Counted from the first letter of the stretch, positions 1-9,363 are shown. The stretch is DNA of 64,000 nucleotides from Hathewaya proteolytica DSM 3090 (GCF_900142225.1 NZ_FRAD01000003.1:62001-126000), one strand, 5' to 3'. Notes: a model not told the origin generated them from the sequence alone. Made by a program: numbers and translations.

Positions 1-974
1 TCGTCGCATAAATCCAGTTTCTCAATTTTTGTGGTGAGGCATATGCTATTTGCCATTATGACCAATTCTTTTGCAAATAAATCTTCTTTTAACTGGCCTT
101 TAATTTTACAGTGAGTTCCCACTTTAAAATTGTCTTCAAGTTTTTCAACGTTAGAATTGTTGGTGAAAACCTTGCCAATTAATGAGCCTGTATTGTCCGT
201 TATAGAAAACACGAAAAATTTCTTTGATGTCTTTGTCTCCTTTATTTCTAATTTAAATATTTCTCCCTCAACACAAATTATGCCCTCTTCCATTGGAATA
301 TCTTTTATTGGCACACTTTCTTCTTTTATGCTTTTGCCAAATATAACACTAGAGCTCTGTTCTTTTCCTTGACTAGAAGTCTTAGGCAGTGAATTGGACA
401 CGTTGGATTTAGCTTCCTTTTTTATTGCAATATTTTTTATGCTCTTATCTATGTTTTCCTGTTCTTCAATAATGCATTGTCTTTCAAGCTCCTTATCGAA
501 TTGGAGATTAACAGCACATTGCAAACCAAATATGCTATTAATTTCTTGAGACAATCTTTTTTCTAAGCCTTTATTCTTTAAAAACTTACAAATAAAAGCA
601 TTTCCATATTTAAGAGTAAGAACATCTTCTTCCGCAACTCTAGAACATTTTGAAAGGCATTGCTTTACAAGAGGATCAATTTCCTCAGTAGCTTTTATAA
701 TTTCCTCCCAATACTCTTGTATGGCTTCTGTTAAAGTAACAGAAGATATATCCTTATATAGTTTTAATTCTACATTGCATAATCTATTAAAATATTTTTT
801 ATATATATCAACTATTTTATGCCTTACCATATCACTGATGCTATTTTTGCTCTTCATTACAAGTACAAGTGTCTCTCTACTTTTAAAATATTGTACTTTT
901 ATAAGCTTAAGATCTTCAGTATAATCTTTTTCGTTTTCAGGCAACTCATCCCTTAAGACATCTATAATTTCCAA
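1..974 (-). CDS. polC: DNA polymerase III PolC-type alpha subunit, N-terminal part (partial)
   Basis: Replicative polymerase with built-in 3'-5' exonuclease of low-GC Gram-positives. Only the first ~323 residues lie in the window; the reading frame runs off base 1. The visible part is the PolC N-terminal domain followed, at about residues 230-310, by an OB-fold stretch (ICVEGEIFKLEIKETKTSKK and after), which in PolC precedes the PHP/exonuclease region. The start is read as TTG at 974 because AGGAGG at 984-989 lies 9 nt upstream; the in-frame TTG at 980 would leave only 3 nt. It follows ispG in the usual clostridial order rseP-ispG-polC. The family call rests on the N-terminal domain and on context, since the catalytic motifs are outside the window. 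Confidence 0.88.
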   Translation of the reverse strand, partial: MEIIDVLRDELPENEKDYTEDLKLIKVQYFKSRETLVLVMKSKNSISDMVRHKIVDIYKKYFNRLCNVELKLYKDISSVTLTEAIQEYWEEIIKATEEIDPLVKQCLSKCSRVAEEDVLTLKYGNAFICKFLKNKGLEKRLSQEINSIFGLQCAVNLQFDKELERQCIIEEQENIDKSIKNIAIKKEAKSNVSNSLPKTSSQGKEQSSSVIFGKSIKEESVPIKDIPMEEGIICVEGEIFKLEIKETKTSKKFFVFSITDNTGSLIGKVFTNNSNVEKLEDNFKVGTHCKIKGQLKEDLFAKELVIMANSICLTTKIEKLDLCD

Positions 975-1016
975 ATCCAATTTCCTCCTAAGGTTTATCT
1001 CATAATCATCTAAGTA

Positions 1017-2069
1017 TTACATTTTATCAATTTCTTTTAGCAACTCATCAAGTAAATCTTTTTCCTTTACTTTCTTTATGATCTCCCCTTTTTTGAAAAT
1101 AAGACCTTCGTTCTTCCCTCCAGCTATACCAATATCGGCATCCCTTGCTTCACCTGGACCATTGACAACACAACCCATAATGGCAACTTTTATGTTCTTA
1201 TTTACATTCTTAAGTTTATCTTCTGCCATTTTTGCTATATTTATAAGGTCAATTTGTGTTCTTCCACAAGTAGGACAAGAAACAAACTTAATCCCCTCGT
1301 TTATATATCCAAGGGACTTCAGAATTTCTCTTCCAACCTTTACTTCTTCTATAACATCTCCAGTAAGGGAAACCCTTATAGTGTCCCCTATACCCTCTGA
1401 TAATAGTGTTCCAATGCCAATGGCAGACTTAACAGTGCCTTGAAACAAAGTGCCCGCCTCTGTTACACCAAGATGTAGAGGATAAGGTGTGCGTTTGCTC
1501 AGGAGTCTGTTTGCCTCTATAGTCTTTATTACATCTGAAGCTTTTAAGGATATAACTATATCATTAAAGTCATGTTTTTCTAAAATCCTAACATGCTCCA
1601 TGGCACTTTCCACAAGGGCCTCACAGGTAGTTCCACCGTATTTTAACAATATTTCTTTGCTTAGGGAGCCGCCATTTACACCTATTCTAATTGGGATATT
1701 GTTTAATTTGGCATTCTTTAAAACTTCCACTACTCTACTTTCATCGCCTATGTTTCCAGGATTGATTCTAATAGCAGATACACCATTTTTAATGCATGCC
1801 AATGCCAATCTGTAATCGAAATGTATATCTGCCACTACTGGAATATTAACTCGTTGGACAATTTCTTTTATGCGCTCTGCAGCTTCCATGTCTGGAACAG
1901 CGCACCTTACCATATCACATTTTACCTCTTCAAGACGCTTTATTTGCATTACAGTGGCTTCCACGTCTCTCGTATCAGTATTAGTCATGGATTGCACTGC
2001 AATGGGATTGTTTCCTCCTATTTTTATATTGCCAACTTTGACTTCCTTTGTTTTTATTCTCTCTATCAT
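1017..2069 (-). CDS. ispG: 4-hydroxy-3-methylbut-2-en-1-yl diphosphate synthase (GcpE)
   Basis: Reductive conversion of MEcPP to HMBPP, the penultimate step of the MEP isoprenoid pathway, using a [4Fe-4S] cluster. The 350-residue length fits the two-domain bacterial form. Cluster ligands are visible: Cys265 and Cys268 in CPTCGRTQIDL, Cys300 in GCVVNGPGEA, and Glu307. The N-terminal TIM barrel starts with VGNIKIGGNNPIAVQSMTN. ATG at 2069 has AGGAG about 11 nt upstream. It lies 21 nt after rseP, and dxr, another MEP enzyme, is in the same gene string, so co-transcription is likely. Confidence 0.96.
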   Translation of the reverse strand: MIERIKTKEVKVGNIKIGGNNPIAVQSMTNTDTRDVEATVMQIKRLEEVKCDMVRCAVPDMEAAERIKEIVQRVNIPVVADIHFDYRLALACIKNGVSAIRINPGNIGDESRVVEVLKNAKLNNIPIRIGVNGGSLSKEILLKYGGTTCEALVESAMEHVRILEKHDFNDIVISLKASDVIKTIEANRLLSKRTPYPLHLGVTEAGTLFQGTVKSAIGIGTLLSEGIGDTIRVSLTGDVIEEVKVGREILKSLGYINEGIKFVSCPTCGRTQIDLINIAKMAEDKLKNVNKNIKVAIMGCVVNGPGEARDADIGIAGGKNEGLIFKKGEIIKKVKEKDLLDELLKEIDKM

Positions 2070-2090
2070 AATTATATTATCTCCTGATTA

Positions 2091-3113
2091 TTAAAACTTA
2101 ATTGGACTTATAATATCTTTCAACAATACTATAAGCATAAACGCCATGAGAATCATCATACCTATATAGTTTATAGTACCTATTGTTTCCTCCTTTACTT
2201 TTTTCCCCGTTATAATTTGGAATAGCATTATAAAAATCCAGCCGCCATCTAGAGCTGGGAAAGGTAAAAGGTTAAAGATAGCTAGTTGCATACTTACTAA
2301 TGCAAGGAAGAACAGCAAGTTATTAATGCCTAGTGAAGCACTTTTAGCAGCTACTCTTACCATAGTTATGGGACCACCCACATCATCTTTTTTTACTTTT
2401 CCTTTGAAAATATTTCCGAAAAAAGCAAAGGTCTGCTTTGTAATGCTTATGGACTCATCTACCCCGCTTTTTATACATTGAGAAAAATTAGGGTCTATGG
2501 TCTTAAATAAAATACCTATAACATATCTATTATCTTGCAAAGTAGGCTTTACATTGAATTCCATTAGTTCTTTGTTTCTTTCCACTTGAAGCAGCACATT
2601 ATCCTTGTGATCTGTTTGAGCCATTTTAATTGAAAAATCATCCCAAGTGCTTATCTTTGAATTATTTAGTTTCAGTATTTTATCTCCCTGTTTTAATCCA
2701 GATATCATGGCTGGACTATTGTCAGATACCTTATCTATTTCATTAGTTCCGTATCCAATATTGTTTGTGAATATGGCAAATAATAATATACCAAGAACTA
2801 TGTTCATAAAAGGCCCTGCTATAAAAACCAATATTTTCTGAAAGGGACTTTTTGAAGCGAAGGAGTAAGGTTCCTTTGACTCTTCTTCATCTTCTTCACC
2901 AAAAAGCTTTACATATCCTCCAAACAATCCTGCTTTTATAATAAATTTAACGTTTTTTCCTTGTCTCTCATATAAGGTAGGGCCAAAAATCCCTATGGAA
3001 AACTCCTCTACTCTCACACCCATGAGCCTTGCTACAGCAAAATGGCCTAATTCGTGAATGATGATTAGCAAACTAAAGGCCAATATTCCTATTATTACAT
3101 ATAAAATACCCAC
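2091..3113 (-). CDS. rseP: RIP metalloprotease RseP (site-2 protease family)
   Basis: Membrane zinc protease that cuts transmembrane segments of anti-sigma factors and signal peptides. With the GTG start at 3113 it has 340 residues. HELGH at residues 20-24 supplies the zinc ligands and catalytic Glu in the first membrane helix. A PDZ domain occupies about 110-200, and NLLPFPALDGG near 282-291 carries the third zinc ligand (Asp289). GTG is chosen because AAGGAG lies 7 nt upstream, the protein then starts directly with helix 1, and the start overlaps the dxr stop by one base (TAGTG). Longer upstream reading would put dxr sequence ahead of the helix. Confidence 0.95.
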   Translation of the reverse strand: MGILYVIIGILAFSLLIIIHELGHFAVARLMGVRVEEFSIGIFGPTLYERQGKNVKFIIKAGLFGGYVKLFGEEDEEESKEPYSFASKSPFQKILVFIAGPFMNIVLGILLFAIFTNNIGYGTNEIDKVSDNSPAMISGLKQGDKILKLNNSKISTWDDFSIKMAQTDHKDNVLLQVERNKELMEFNVKPTLQDNRYVIGILFKTIDPNFSQCIKSGVDESISITKQTFAFFGNIFKGKVKKDDVGGPITMVRVAAKSASLGINNLLFFLALVSMQLAIFNLLPFPALDGGWIFIMLFQIITGKKVKEETIGTINYIGMMILMAFMLIVLLKDIISPIKF

Positions 3114-4279
3114 TATGAATCTCTCCTTAAATTGATTATTTCCCTTACATATCTTCTCACACAATTGTCTATAGTATATACATCGTCTAGTTTTATATTT
3201 TCCTGGTACTCAAAGTGAGAAAGTGCATTTTCTATTATATCACCTATACAACCAAAAGTTATTTTTCCTTCAATAAAAGAATTTACAGCTATTTCGTTGG
3301 CAGCATTTAATATTACGGGTAAGTTTCCTCCCTTTTTGCCGGCCTCATATGCCAACCTTAAGCATTTAAAAGTGTTTAAATCCGGCTTTTCAAAGGTAAG
3401 TTTTCCTAAACTATAAAAATCTAATGGCTCCACGACCCCCTTTAGCCTATGAGGATAATTAAGTGCATACTGAATAGGTAATCTCATATCAGGCACAGCC
3501 ATTTGTGCCATTACGCTATTATCCTTGTATTCCACCATGGAATGAATTACACTTTCTGGATGGACTACAACCTGTATATTTTCATAATCTACGTCAAATA
3601 AATAATGTGCTTCAATAACCTCTAATCCCTTATTCATAAGAGTAGCAGAGTCTACACTTATTTTCTTACCCATATTCCATTTAGGGTGACTCAAAGCTTC
3701 TTTTAGTGTAGAGCGTTCAATATCTTTAAAGCTCTTACCCCTAAAAGGTCCACCGGAAGCTGTTAAAAGGATCTTTTTTAGCTGCTTTTTTTCGTTCCCC
3801 TGCAAGCACTGAAATATGGCACCATGCTCAGAGTCCACTGGAAGGATGGAAACACCATTTTTTCTGGCTTCCTCCATGACAAATTTGCCACCTACAACTA
3901 AGGTCTCTTTGTTTGCAAGAGCAATATTCTTTTTGCTCTTTATTGCTTCCATGGTTGGCCTCAGTCCAATCATACCCACCACAGAGGTAACCACCATATC
4001 TACTTCCTTTAGAGTTGCTATTTTAATTAGCCCTTCCATTCCACTATAAATATGGATGATGTATTTGTGGTCTTGGCACATGGATTTTAACTTTTCAGCA
4101 CAAGATTCATCCATCATAGCCACATATTTTGGCTTAAACTCCTTTATTATATCCCACACTTTGTCTACGCTGGCTTTTGCCGAAATTCCCACTAAATTTA
4201 TATTGTGATCTTTTCTAATCACGTCAAGAGTTTGCGTTCCAATGGAGCCTGTAACCCCTAAAATACTTATATTATGCAT
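3113..4279 (-). CDS. dxr: 1-deoxy-D-xylulose-5-phosphate reductoisomerase
   Basis: NADPH-dependent conversion of DXP to MEP, the committed step of the MEP pathway. The 388-residue protein begins with the Rossmann motif ISILGVTGSIGTQTLDVIR. It has the metal and substrate segments LPVDSEHGAIFQCL (Asp, Glu), TASGGPFRG and MNKGLEVIEAHYLF. Strong SD AAGGAG lies 7 nt before ATG 4279. The stop is fused to the rseP GTG. It shares the pathway with ispG, two genes downstream. Confidence 0.96.
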   Translation of the reverse strand: MHNISILGVTGSIGTQTLDVIRKDHNINLVGISAKASVDKVWDIIKEFKPKYVAMMDESCAEKLKSMCQDHKYIIHIYSGMEGLIKIATLKEVDMVVTSVVGMIGLRPTMEAIKSKKNIALANKETLVVGGKFVMEEARKNGVSILPVDSEHGAIFQCLQGNEKKQLKKILLTASGGPFRGKSFKDIERSTLKEALSHPKWNMGKKISVDSATLMNKGLEVIEAHYLFDVDYENIQVVVHPESVIHSMVEYKDNSVMAQMAVPDMRLPIQYALNYPHRLKGVVEPLDFYSLGKLTFEKPDLNTFKCLRLAYEAGKKGGNLPVILNAANEIAVNSFIEGKITFGCIGDIIENALSHFEYQENIKLDDVYTIDNCVRRYVREIINLRRDS

Positions 4280-4309
4280 TTTTATTCTCCTTAGTACAGT
4301 AATAGATAA

Positions 4310-5290
4310 TTAGTTAATTTGTGTGCTTTCCCATATTTCCTTTAAGGAAATAGCATAAAATGAACCTGTGAGTACGCCAATAAAACCCATGTTTTTTGTA
4401 AATACGTATACACAGACTATGATTATAAGTGGGTGCACATCAAAACTGTTTTTAAGAAACTTCGTTTCAAATACCCTTCTAATTATACCTATAATCAAAA
4501 ATAAAATCAAAAGTCCTATGGCTACTATATAGTTTTTCATACATATGTAATACAAGAGTAATGGTATGAAAATAATAAAAGTGCCGACAAAGGGCAGTAA
4601 ATCAAATATACCGCATAAAATACCTAACAAAAAACCATGGTGTACGTTTAAAATATAGAACCCTAATATGGTGGTAAGGGTACATATAAACATTATCTTA
4701 AAATCAATGACAAGGATTAATTTTATATTATTTAATTTAGCTTTAAAGGCGTTTATGCTATGTCCACTCAGAAATTTTCTCATGGTGGTAGTTATTATAT
4801 TTTTATCCCGAAGAATAAAATAAACTATTATGTTTGCCATTATATACGACACAAAGAAGTTGGTAGTCAATACAATACCTTTAGTTAACAGTGAATTGTA
4901 CTTTATACCTTTTAAAAAAATCTGGAAAGAATTCTTTATTAAATCTCCAAATTGAAGTTTTCTAAGTACACTGTATTCAAGAATCTCGTATATATGAGAC
5001 AAATACATTATACCATCTTTTATTAGGTAAGATTTATTGACAGCGTACCTTGCCATGATATACATGGTAAAAATCACTATGCAGTTTATAATCATTAAAG
5101 ATATAAAAGTAGTAAATCCTTTACTTTCTTTGAAACATTTTTCCATGAAACCATTAAACAAGTATGTGGAAAAGTATAAAAAAAGTATCATAATAATTAG
5201 TGTCATATAATCGTTTAAATACTTAAATACAAAAACTATAAGTAAATAAAGAAAAGCTGAGTACATAAGTTTTTTATATACATCTTTCAA
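4310..5290 (-). CDS. AI-2E family transporter-like membrane protein
   Basis: Polytopic membrane protein, 326 residues, with about seven to eight hydrophobic segments. The C-terminal half fits the AI-2E (UPF0118/YtvI) family: the ILCGIFDLLPFVGTFIIFIP stretch, then a conserved HP in FDVHPLIIIVCVYV, and a final GVLTGSFYAI. Family members include Na+/H+ antiporters and a proposed AI-2 exporter; the substrate here cannot be read. The TTG start at 5290 has AGGAG 6 nt upstream. It sits between cdsA, which ends in a terminator, and dxr, so it probably has its own promoter and breaks the usual cdsA-dxr adjacency. Confidence 0.8.
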   Translation of the reverse strand: MKDVYKKLMYSAFLYLLIVFVFKYLNDYMTLIIMILFLYFSTYLFNGFMEKCFKESKGFTTFISLMIINCIVIFTMYIMARYAVNKSYLIKDGIMYLSHIYEILEYSVLRKLQFGDLIKNSFQIFLKGIKYNSLLTKGIVLTTNFFVSYIMANIIVYFILRDKNIITTTMRKFLSGHSINAFKAKLNNIKLILVIDFKIMFICTLTTILGFYILNVHHGFLLGILCGIFDLLPFVGTFIIFIPLLLYYICMKNYIVAIGLLILFLIIGIIRRVFETKFLKNSFDVHPLIIIVCVYVFTKNMGFIGVLTGSFYAISLKEIWESTQIN

Positions 5291-5370
5291 TTTCTTCTCC
5301 TATATATTATTTCCTTATAGTATATTCATAAATAATATTATATATTATTCTTTGCATCATTTAAACCTAA

Positions 5371-5408
5371 TAAAAAAATAAAACAATGACCAAAATCATT
5401 GTTTATTT
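5371..5408 (-). terminator. Rho-independent terminator after cdsA
   Basis: Read on the minus strand, a stem of about nine pairs (AAACAATGA with TCATTGTTT) is followed by a T-rich run starting 6 nt past the cdsA stop. It separates the frr-uppS-cdsA unit from the AI-2E-like gene. Confidence 0.8.
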
Positions 5409-5413
5409 TAACT

Positions 5414-6226
5414 TTATAGATTTAAAAATAGATTAAAATAGAAAAATACTGCCACTGCAACAAAAAGGGTACTATCGAATCTATCCAAAATTCCTCCATG
5501 GCCTGGTATTAAGTTGCTGTAATCTTTTATTTTAAGATATCGTTTAATTATGGATGCACAAAGATCTCCTATTATTGCAAAAAAGGCTCCAGCAAAACCG
5601 ATTATGACAAAATGATAAATTGCTATATTTATGTTGATGGAATTAAGATAAAGACCAAATAGAGAACAAAACAATGTACTACCCAAAACGCCGCCCACGG
5701 CACCTTCTATGGATTTATTTGGGCTAACATTAGGACAAAGTTGGTGCTTTTTAAAAAATGTCTTAAAGGTTTTTCCCACATAATACCCAAAGGTATCATT
5801 GCCCCAAGAGCACAGCAAAACTAGCCATACAAGGAATCTACCGTTTTGAAACATTTCAATTTTTGAAATAAGTGAAAACATTAATGGAACATAAAGAAAA
5901 CCGAATATAGTAAGAGAAGCTTCCACAAAATTTCGCTTTAAATCAAAAACAGGTACCGCAAGGCAAACAACCATCATTATTATTATTAAAAACAAAGTAA
6001 ATTCTGTTTTATAGCCCATGGATATGTAATAAATAATTGTAAAAATAAATCCAACATAGGAAAAAACATGATAATCCTTTTCATGTAAAACAGCGTACAA
6101 TTCCCTTAATCCAATTAGGGAAAGTACCATAAGGAAGTATTTCAAATAATTTCCCCCTATAAATAAAAAGATAATAACTGGTATAAGACATATAGCGCCT
6201 AAATACCTTGCAAATTTACTATTCAT
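5414..6226 (-). CDS. cdsA: Phosphatidate cytidylyltransferase (CDP-diglyceride synthase)
   Basis: Makes CDP-diacylglycerol from phosphatidic acid and CTP at the membrane, the branch point for phospholipids. The 270 residues include about eight hydrophobic helices. Near the C-terminus (about 217-244) is the family signature with KR, KD, PGHGG and DRFDS elements (SIIKRYLKIKDYSNLIPGHG). ATG 6226 lies one base past the uppS stop, indicating translational coupling. uppS-cdsA adjacency is conserved in Firmicutes. Confidence 0.95.
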   Translation of the reverse strand: MNSKFARYLGAICLIPVIIFLFIGGNYLKYFLMVLSLIGLRELYAVLHEKDYHVFSYVGFIFTIIYYISMGYKTEFTLFLIIIMMVVCLAVPVFDLKRNFVEASLTIFGFLYVPLMFSLISKIEMFQNGRFLVWLVLLCSWGNDTFGYYVGKTFKTFFKKHQLCPNVSPNKSIEGAVGGVLGSTLFCSLFGLYLNSININIAIYHFVIIGFAGAFFAIIGDLCASIIKRYLKIKDYSNLIPGHGGILDRFDSTLFVAVAVFFYFNLFLNL

Positions 6227-6227
6227 A

Positions 6228-6995
6228 CTATTTTAATCCCCCGTATCTTCTATCTCTGTTTTGAACACTTATTATAGCTTGCCTTAGATCTTCTCTTGTA
6301 AAATCAGGCCATAATATATTAGTAAACCAAAATTCTGTATATGAAAGTTGCCATAAGAGAAAATTACTTAACCTCTCTTCACCACTTGTTCTTATAAGCA
6401 AATCTGGATCTGGCAAATCCTTTGTATACAAATGATAGCTAAAATAATTTTCGTCAATATCTGATATTTTAGTATTTCCCTCTTTAAATTCAATACATAT
6501 ATTTTTTACAGCTCTTAACATTTCACTTCTAGCACCATAATTTAAGGCTAGAGTAAGAGTTAACCCTGTGTTGTCTTTTGTATTTTCCTTTGCCTTTATA
6601 AGTTCATTAATACATTGAATTGGTAAAGCATTTATGTCACCAATATAATTTATTCTTACATTATTATTGTGCAGTTCACTTAACTCATTTTTCAAATATA
6701 TCACAAGCAAGTTCATAAGAGTGGAAACCTCATCTTGTGGCCTTTTCCAATTCTCCGTAGAGAAGGCATACAGAGTGAGATAAGATACACCTAAGGCACT
6801 ACATTCCTTTACAATATTCCTAATAGTTTCTACCCCAGCTTTATGTCCAACGGTTCGAGGAAGTTTCCTCTTTTGGGCCCATCTACCATTACCGTCCATT
6901 ATAATTGCAATGTGCTTTGGAATATTGTTCATATCAATATGATGTTTATTATATGCTCTACTTTTATTTTTTATCAAGTTTAAAAAAATGCCCAA
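6228..6995 (-). CDS. uppS: Isoprenyl transferase (undecaprenyl diphosphate synthase)
   Basis: Cis-prenyltransferase that elongates FPP with IPP to the C55 carrier lipid for peptidoglycan and wall polymers. The 255 residues hold the catalytic IIMDGNGRWAQ (Asp34), the YAFSTENWKRP motif and the C-terminal LLIRTSGEERLSNFLLWQ signature. TTG at 6995 is chosen because AAGGAG ends 8 nt upstream; the GTG at 7004 would sit inside that Shine-Dalgarno. It is followed one base later by cdsA. Confidence 0.95.
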   Translation of the reverse strand: MGIFLNLIKNKSRAYNKHHIDMNNIPKHIAIIMDGNGRWAQKRKLPRTVGHKAGVETIRNIVKECSALGVSYLTLYAFSTENWKRPQDEVSTLMNLLVIYLKNELSELHNNNVRINYIGDINALPIQCINELIKAKENTKDNTGLTLTLALNYGARSEMLRAVKNICIEFKEGNTKISDIDENYFSYHLYTKDLPDPDLLIRTSGEERLSNFLLWQLSYTEFWFTNILWPDFTREDLRQAIISVQNRDRRYGGLK

Positions 6996-7025
6996 AGCAA
7001 TCACTCCTTATTGAATTCATACTAA

Positions 7026-7051
7026 GTAAGTCAGTATTTCTACTGACTTAC
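7026..7051. repeat. 11-bp perfect inverted repeat between frr and uppS
   Basis: GTAAGTCAGTA and TACTGACTTAC surround a TTTC loop just downstream of the frr stop. Neither strand shows a clear T-run after the stem, so it reads better as an RNA-stabilising or processing hairpin, or a weak attenuator, than as a full terminator. Confidence 0.7.
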
Positions 7052-7058
7052 AATATTA

Positions 7059-7613
7059 CTATACTGTCATTATTTCTTTTTCTTTATCTGCTACTATTTT
7101 TTCTACAAGGACTACAAACTTGTCAGTTTCTTTTTGAACTTTATCTTCTAAAATTTTTGCTTCATCCTCAGTGATATCAGAATTTTTCTTTGCATTTTTT
7201 ATCTTATCATTGGCATCTCTTCTTTGTGATCTTAAAACAATCTTAAGGTCCTCACCAGATTTTTTAACGGATTTAACAAGTTCCTTTCTCGTTTCACCAG
7301 TCAACTCTGGGATTATCAATCTTATGGTATTTCCATCACTGGATGGATTAAGCCCAAGGTCAGATTTTAAAATTGCTTTTTCAATATCCTTCATAGCTGA
7401 TTTATCATAAGGTTGAATCAAAATAATTCTTGCCTCTGGAATTGAAACGTTTGCCAGCTGATTTATCATGGTTGGAGTGCCATAATACTCTACCTCAATT
7501 TTGTCTAGCATCTTAGGGTTTGCTCTTCCTGCCTTAAGTGCTCCTAGGTCTTCTCTTAAAACGTTAATAGATTTCTCCATTTTTTCTGTTAGATTTACTA
7601 ATAAATTTTCCAT
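7059..7613 (-). CDS. frr: Ribosome recycling factor
   Basis: Splits post-termination ribosomes together with EF-G. The length of 184 residues is standard. The family core is visible: LREDLGALKAGRANPKMLDK near residues 19-38, then YYGTPTMINQLANVSIPEAR, and the C-terminal helix with LRSQRRDANDKIK. GGAGG is 6 nt before ATG 7613. It follows pyrH by 13 nt in the conserved rpsB-tsf-pyrH-frr order. Confidence 0.97.
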   Translation of the reverse strand: MENLLVNLTEKMEKSINVLREDLGALKAGRANPKMLDKIEVEYYGTPTMINQLANVSIPEARIILIQPYDKSAMKDIEKAILKSDLGLNPSSDGNTIRLIIPELTGETRKELVKSVKKSGEDLKIVLRSQRRDANDKIKNAKKNSDITEDEAKILEDKVQKETDKFVVLVEKIVADKEKEIMTV

Positions 7614-7626
7614 AGCTTACCTCCAC

Positions 7627-8337
7627 TTATTTACTTACTATTGTTCCTATTTTATCGCCGCATACGGCATTTATGATATTTTCAGGCTTATTAAGAGCAA
7701 AAACATGAATAGGGATATTGTTGTCCATACATAATGATGTAGCAGTTGTGTCCATTACTTGTAACCCTTTTTCCAATATTTCTATATAAGATAGCTTATC
7801 ATATTTTTTCGCATTAGAATATTTTTTAGGATCCATATCATAAACTCCATCAACATTTTTAGCAAGTAATATAACATCGGCCTCAATTTCAGCAGCTCTT
7901 AATGCTGCCGCTGTGTCTGTTGAAAAATATGGTTCTCCAATGCCTGCTGCAAATATGACTACTCTTCCTTTTTCAAGATGTCTCATAGCCTTTCTTCTGA
8001 TGTAGGGTTCTGCTATTTCTTTCATTTCTATAGCAGTTTGCACTCTTGTGGGAACACCCATAGCCTCCAAAGCATCTTGAAGTGCTAAAGCGTTTATGCA
8101 CGTAGCCATCATTCCCATGTAATCAGCAGTGGCTCTATCCATGTCATTTCCTTGTCGACCTCTCCAAAAATTACCGCCACCAACAACCATACCGCATTGA
8201 ACACCCATATTGACTAAATTCTTTATCTCAGCTGATATATTTTTTACTAAATCAAAATTAAAACCGAAACCATTTTCCCCCGCTAAAGCTTCCCCAGAAA
8301 GTTTTAGCATTATTCTCTTATACTTTGCTGTTGACAT
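7627..8337 (-). CDS. pyrH: Uridylate kinase (UMP kinase)
   Basis: Phosphorylates UMP to UDP and belongs to the amino acid kinase family, typically a GTP-activated, UTP-inhibited hexamer. The 236 residues contain RIMLKLSGEALAG at the N-terminus, VVGGGNFWRGR, and DRATADYMGMMAT. The later segment with DTTATSLCMDNNIPIHVF forms part of the phosphate-binding region. SD GAGG precedes ATG 8337. It is separated from tsf by a terminator hairpin but keeps the classical gene order. Confidence 0.97.
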   Translation of the reverse strand: MSTAKYKRIMLKLSGEALAGENGFGFNFDLVKNISAEIKNLVNMGVQCGMVVGGGNFWRGRQGNDMDRATADYMGMMATCINALALQDALEAMGVPTRVQTAIEMKEIAEPYIRRKAMRHLEKGRVVIFAAGIGEPYFSTDTAAALRAAEIEADVILLAKNVDGVYDMDPKKYSNAKKYDKLSYIEILEKGLQVMDTTATSLCMDNNIPIHVFALNKPENIINAVCGDKIGTIVSK

Positions 8338-8373
8338 AAAGTTTTACCTCCAAAAAAATAATATATTTCAAAA

Positions 8374-8398
8374 AAAGAGAACACGGCGTGTTCTCTTT
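8374..8398 (-). terminator. Terminator between tsf and pyrH
   Basis: On the minus strand the nine-pair stem AGAGAACAC/GTGTTCTCT, with a CCG loop, is followed by seven T residues a few bases after the tsf stop. It should end most rpsB-tsf transcripts, with partial readthrough to pyrH-frr. Confidence 0.85.
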
Positions 8399-8403
8399 AT
8401 ATG

Positions 8404-9324
8404 TTAGTTACCACCCATTTGCCTTTTAACTTCTTCAGCAAAGTCTTCTTGCTTCTTTTCGATTCCTTCACCTTTTTCAAACTTAGCAAATTTATCAACT
8501 GTAATAGGAGCACCAACTTTGTTACTAACTTCTGAAAGATATTTTTCAATAGTAAGATCAGGATTCTTTACCCAAACCTGCTCAACAAGGCAATTTTCCT
8601 TGTAGTACTTCTTAACTCTTCCTTCAACCATTTTGTCTATAACTTTTTCAGGCTTTCCTTCATTTAGAGCTTGAACTCTGAAAATTTCTTTTTCTTTTTC
8701 AAGTTCTGTAGGATCTACAGCATCTTTGTTAAGGTAAAGTGGGTTTGCAGCTGCAACTTGCATTGCAACGTCTTTTGCAACTTCTGCAAGGCACTCATCA
8801 CAAGCAGTACAAGCAAGTTGTACAAGTACTCCTATTTTACCATTGCCATGAATATAGCTATTTATAATACCCTTTTCCACATTGAATCTTTCAAATCTTC
8901 TTATAGACATGTTTTCGCCAAGCTTAGCGATTAACTCTGTAAGAGCTTCTTTTAATGTGAAGTTTTCATCTTTTACATATTTTTCTGCTTCTAATTCTTC
9001 AACTGTTGTTGCAGAAGATTTTGCAGCTTGTTCTGCAACCCCTTCTACGAAGCTGTTAAATAAATCATTGGCAGAAACGAAATCTGTCTCGCAGTTAACT
9101 TCAACAATCGCTGCACTCTTTCCATCTTCACATATAAAAGTCTTTACAAGACCTTCTGCTGCTATTCTTCCTGCTTTTTTCTTTGCAGCAGCTAATCCTT
9201 TTTCCTTTAATATTTCTATAGCTTTTTCCATATCTCCATTAGATTCAGTTAAAGCTCTTTTACAATCCATCATACCTGCTCCGGTAGTTTCTCTTAACTC
9301 TTTTACCATTGCTGCACTAATCAT
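8404..9324 (-). CDS. tsf: Translation elongation factor Ts
   Basis: Nucleotide exchange factor for EF-Tu. The 306 residues start with the UBA-like helix bundle MVKELRETTGAGMMDCKRAL. The EF-Tu contact motif CETDFVSAND is at about residue 78-87. Two dimerisation-type core repeats follow. The C-terminus is lysine/glutamate rich. A good SD lies upstream, and the gene follows rpsB by 39 nt, so the pair is one transcription unit. Confidence 0.97.
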   Translation of the reverse strand: MISAAMVKELRETTGAGMMDCKRALTESNGDMEKAIEILKEKGLAAAKKKAGRIAAEGLVKTFICEDGKSAAIVEVNCETDFVSANDLFNSFVEGVAEQAAKSSATTVEELEAEKYVKDENFTLKEALTELIAKLGENMSIRRFERFNVEKGIINSYIHGNGKIGVLVQLACTACDECLAEVAKDVAMQVAAANPLYLNKDAVDPTELEKEKEIFRVQALNEGKPEKVIDKMVEGRVKKYYKENCLVEQVWVKNPDLTIEKYLSEVSNKVGAPITVDKFAKFEKGEGIEKKQEDFAEEVKRQMGGN

Positions 9325-9363
9325 AATTACTTCCTCCTTAAACTGAAAGTGTATCGTATTTTA

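Noticed and set aside
3114..3164. Longer N-terminus for RseP from TTG 3164
   Set aside because: It would read through dxr and lacks an SD; GTG 3113 has a strong SD and begins at the first membrane helix.
7005..7058. Terminator after frr
   Set aside because: The 11-bp stem is good but no T-run follows it on the minus strand, so I list it only as an inverted repeat.
8882..9346. 154-codon open frame on the plus strand
   Set aside because: Mirror of tsf; no ribosome binding site and no family resemblance.
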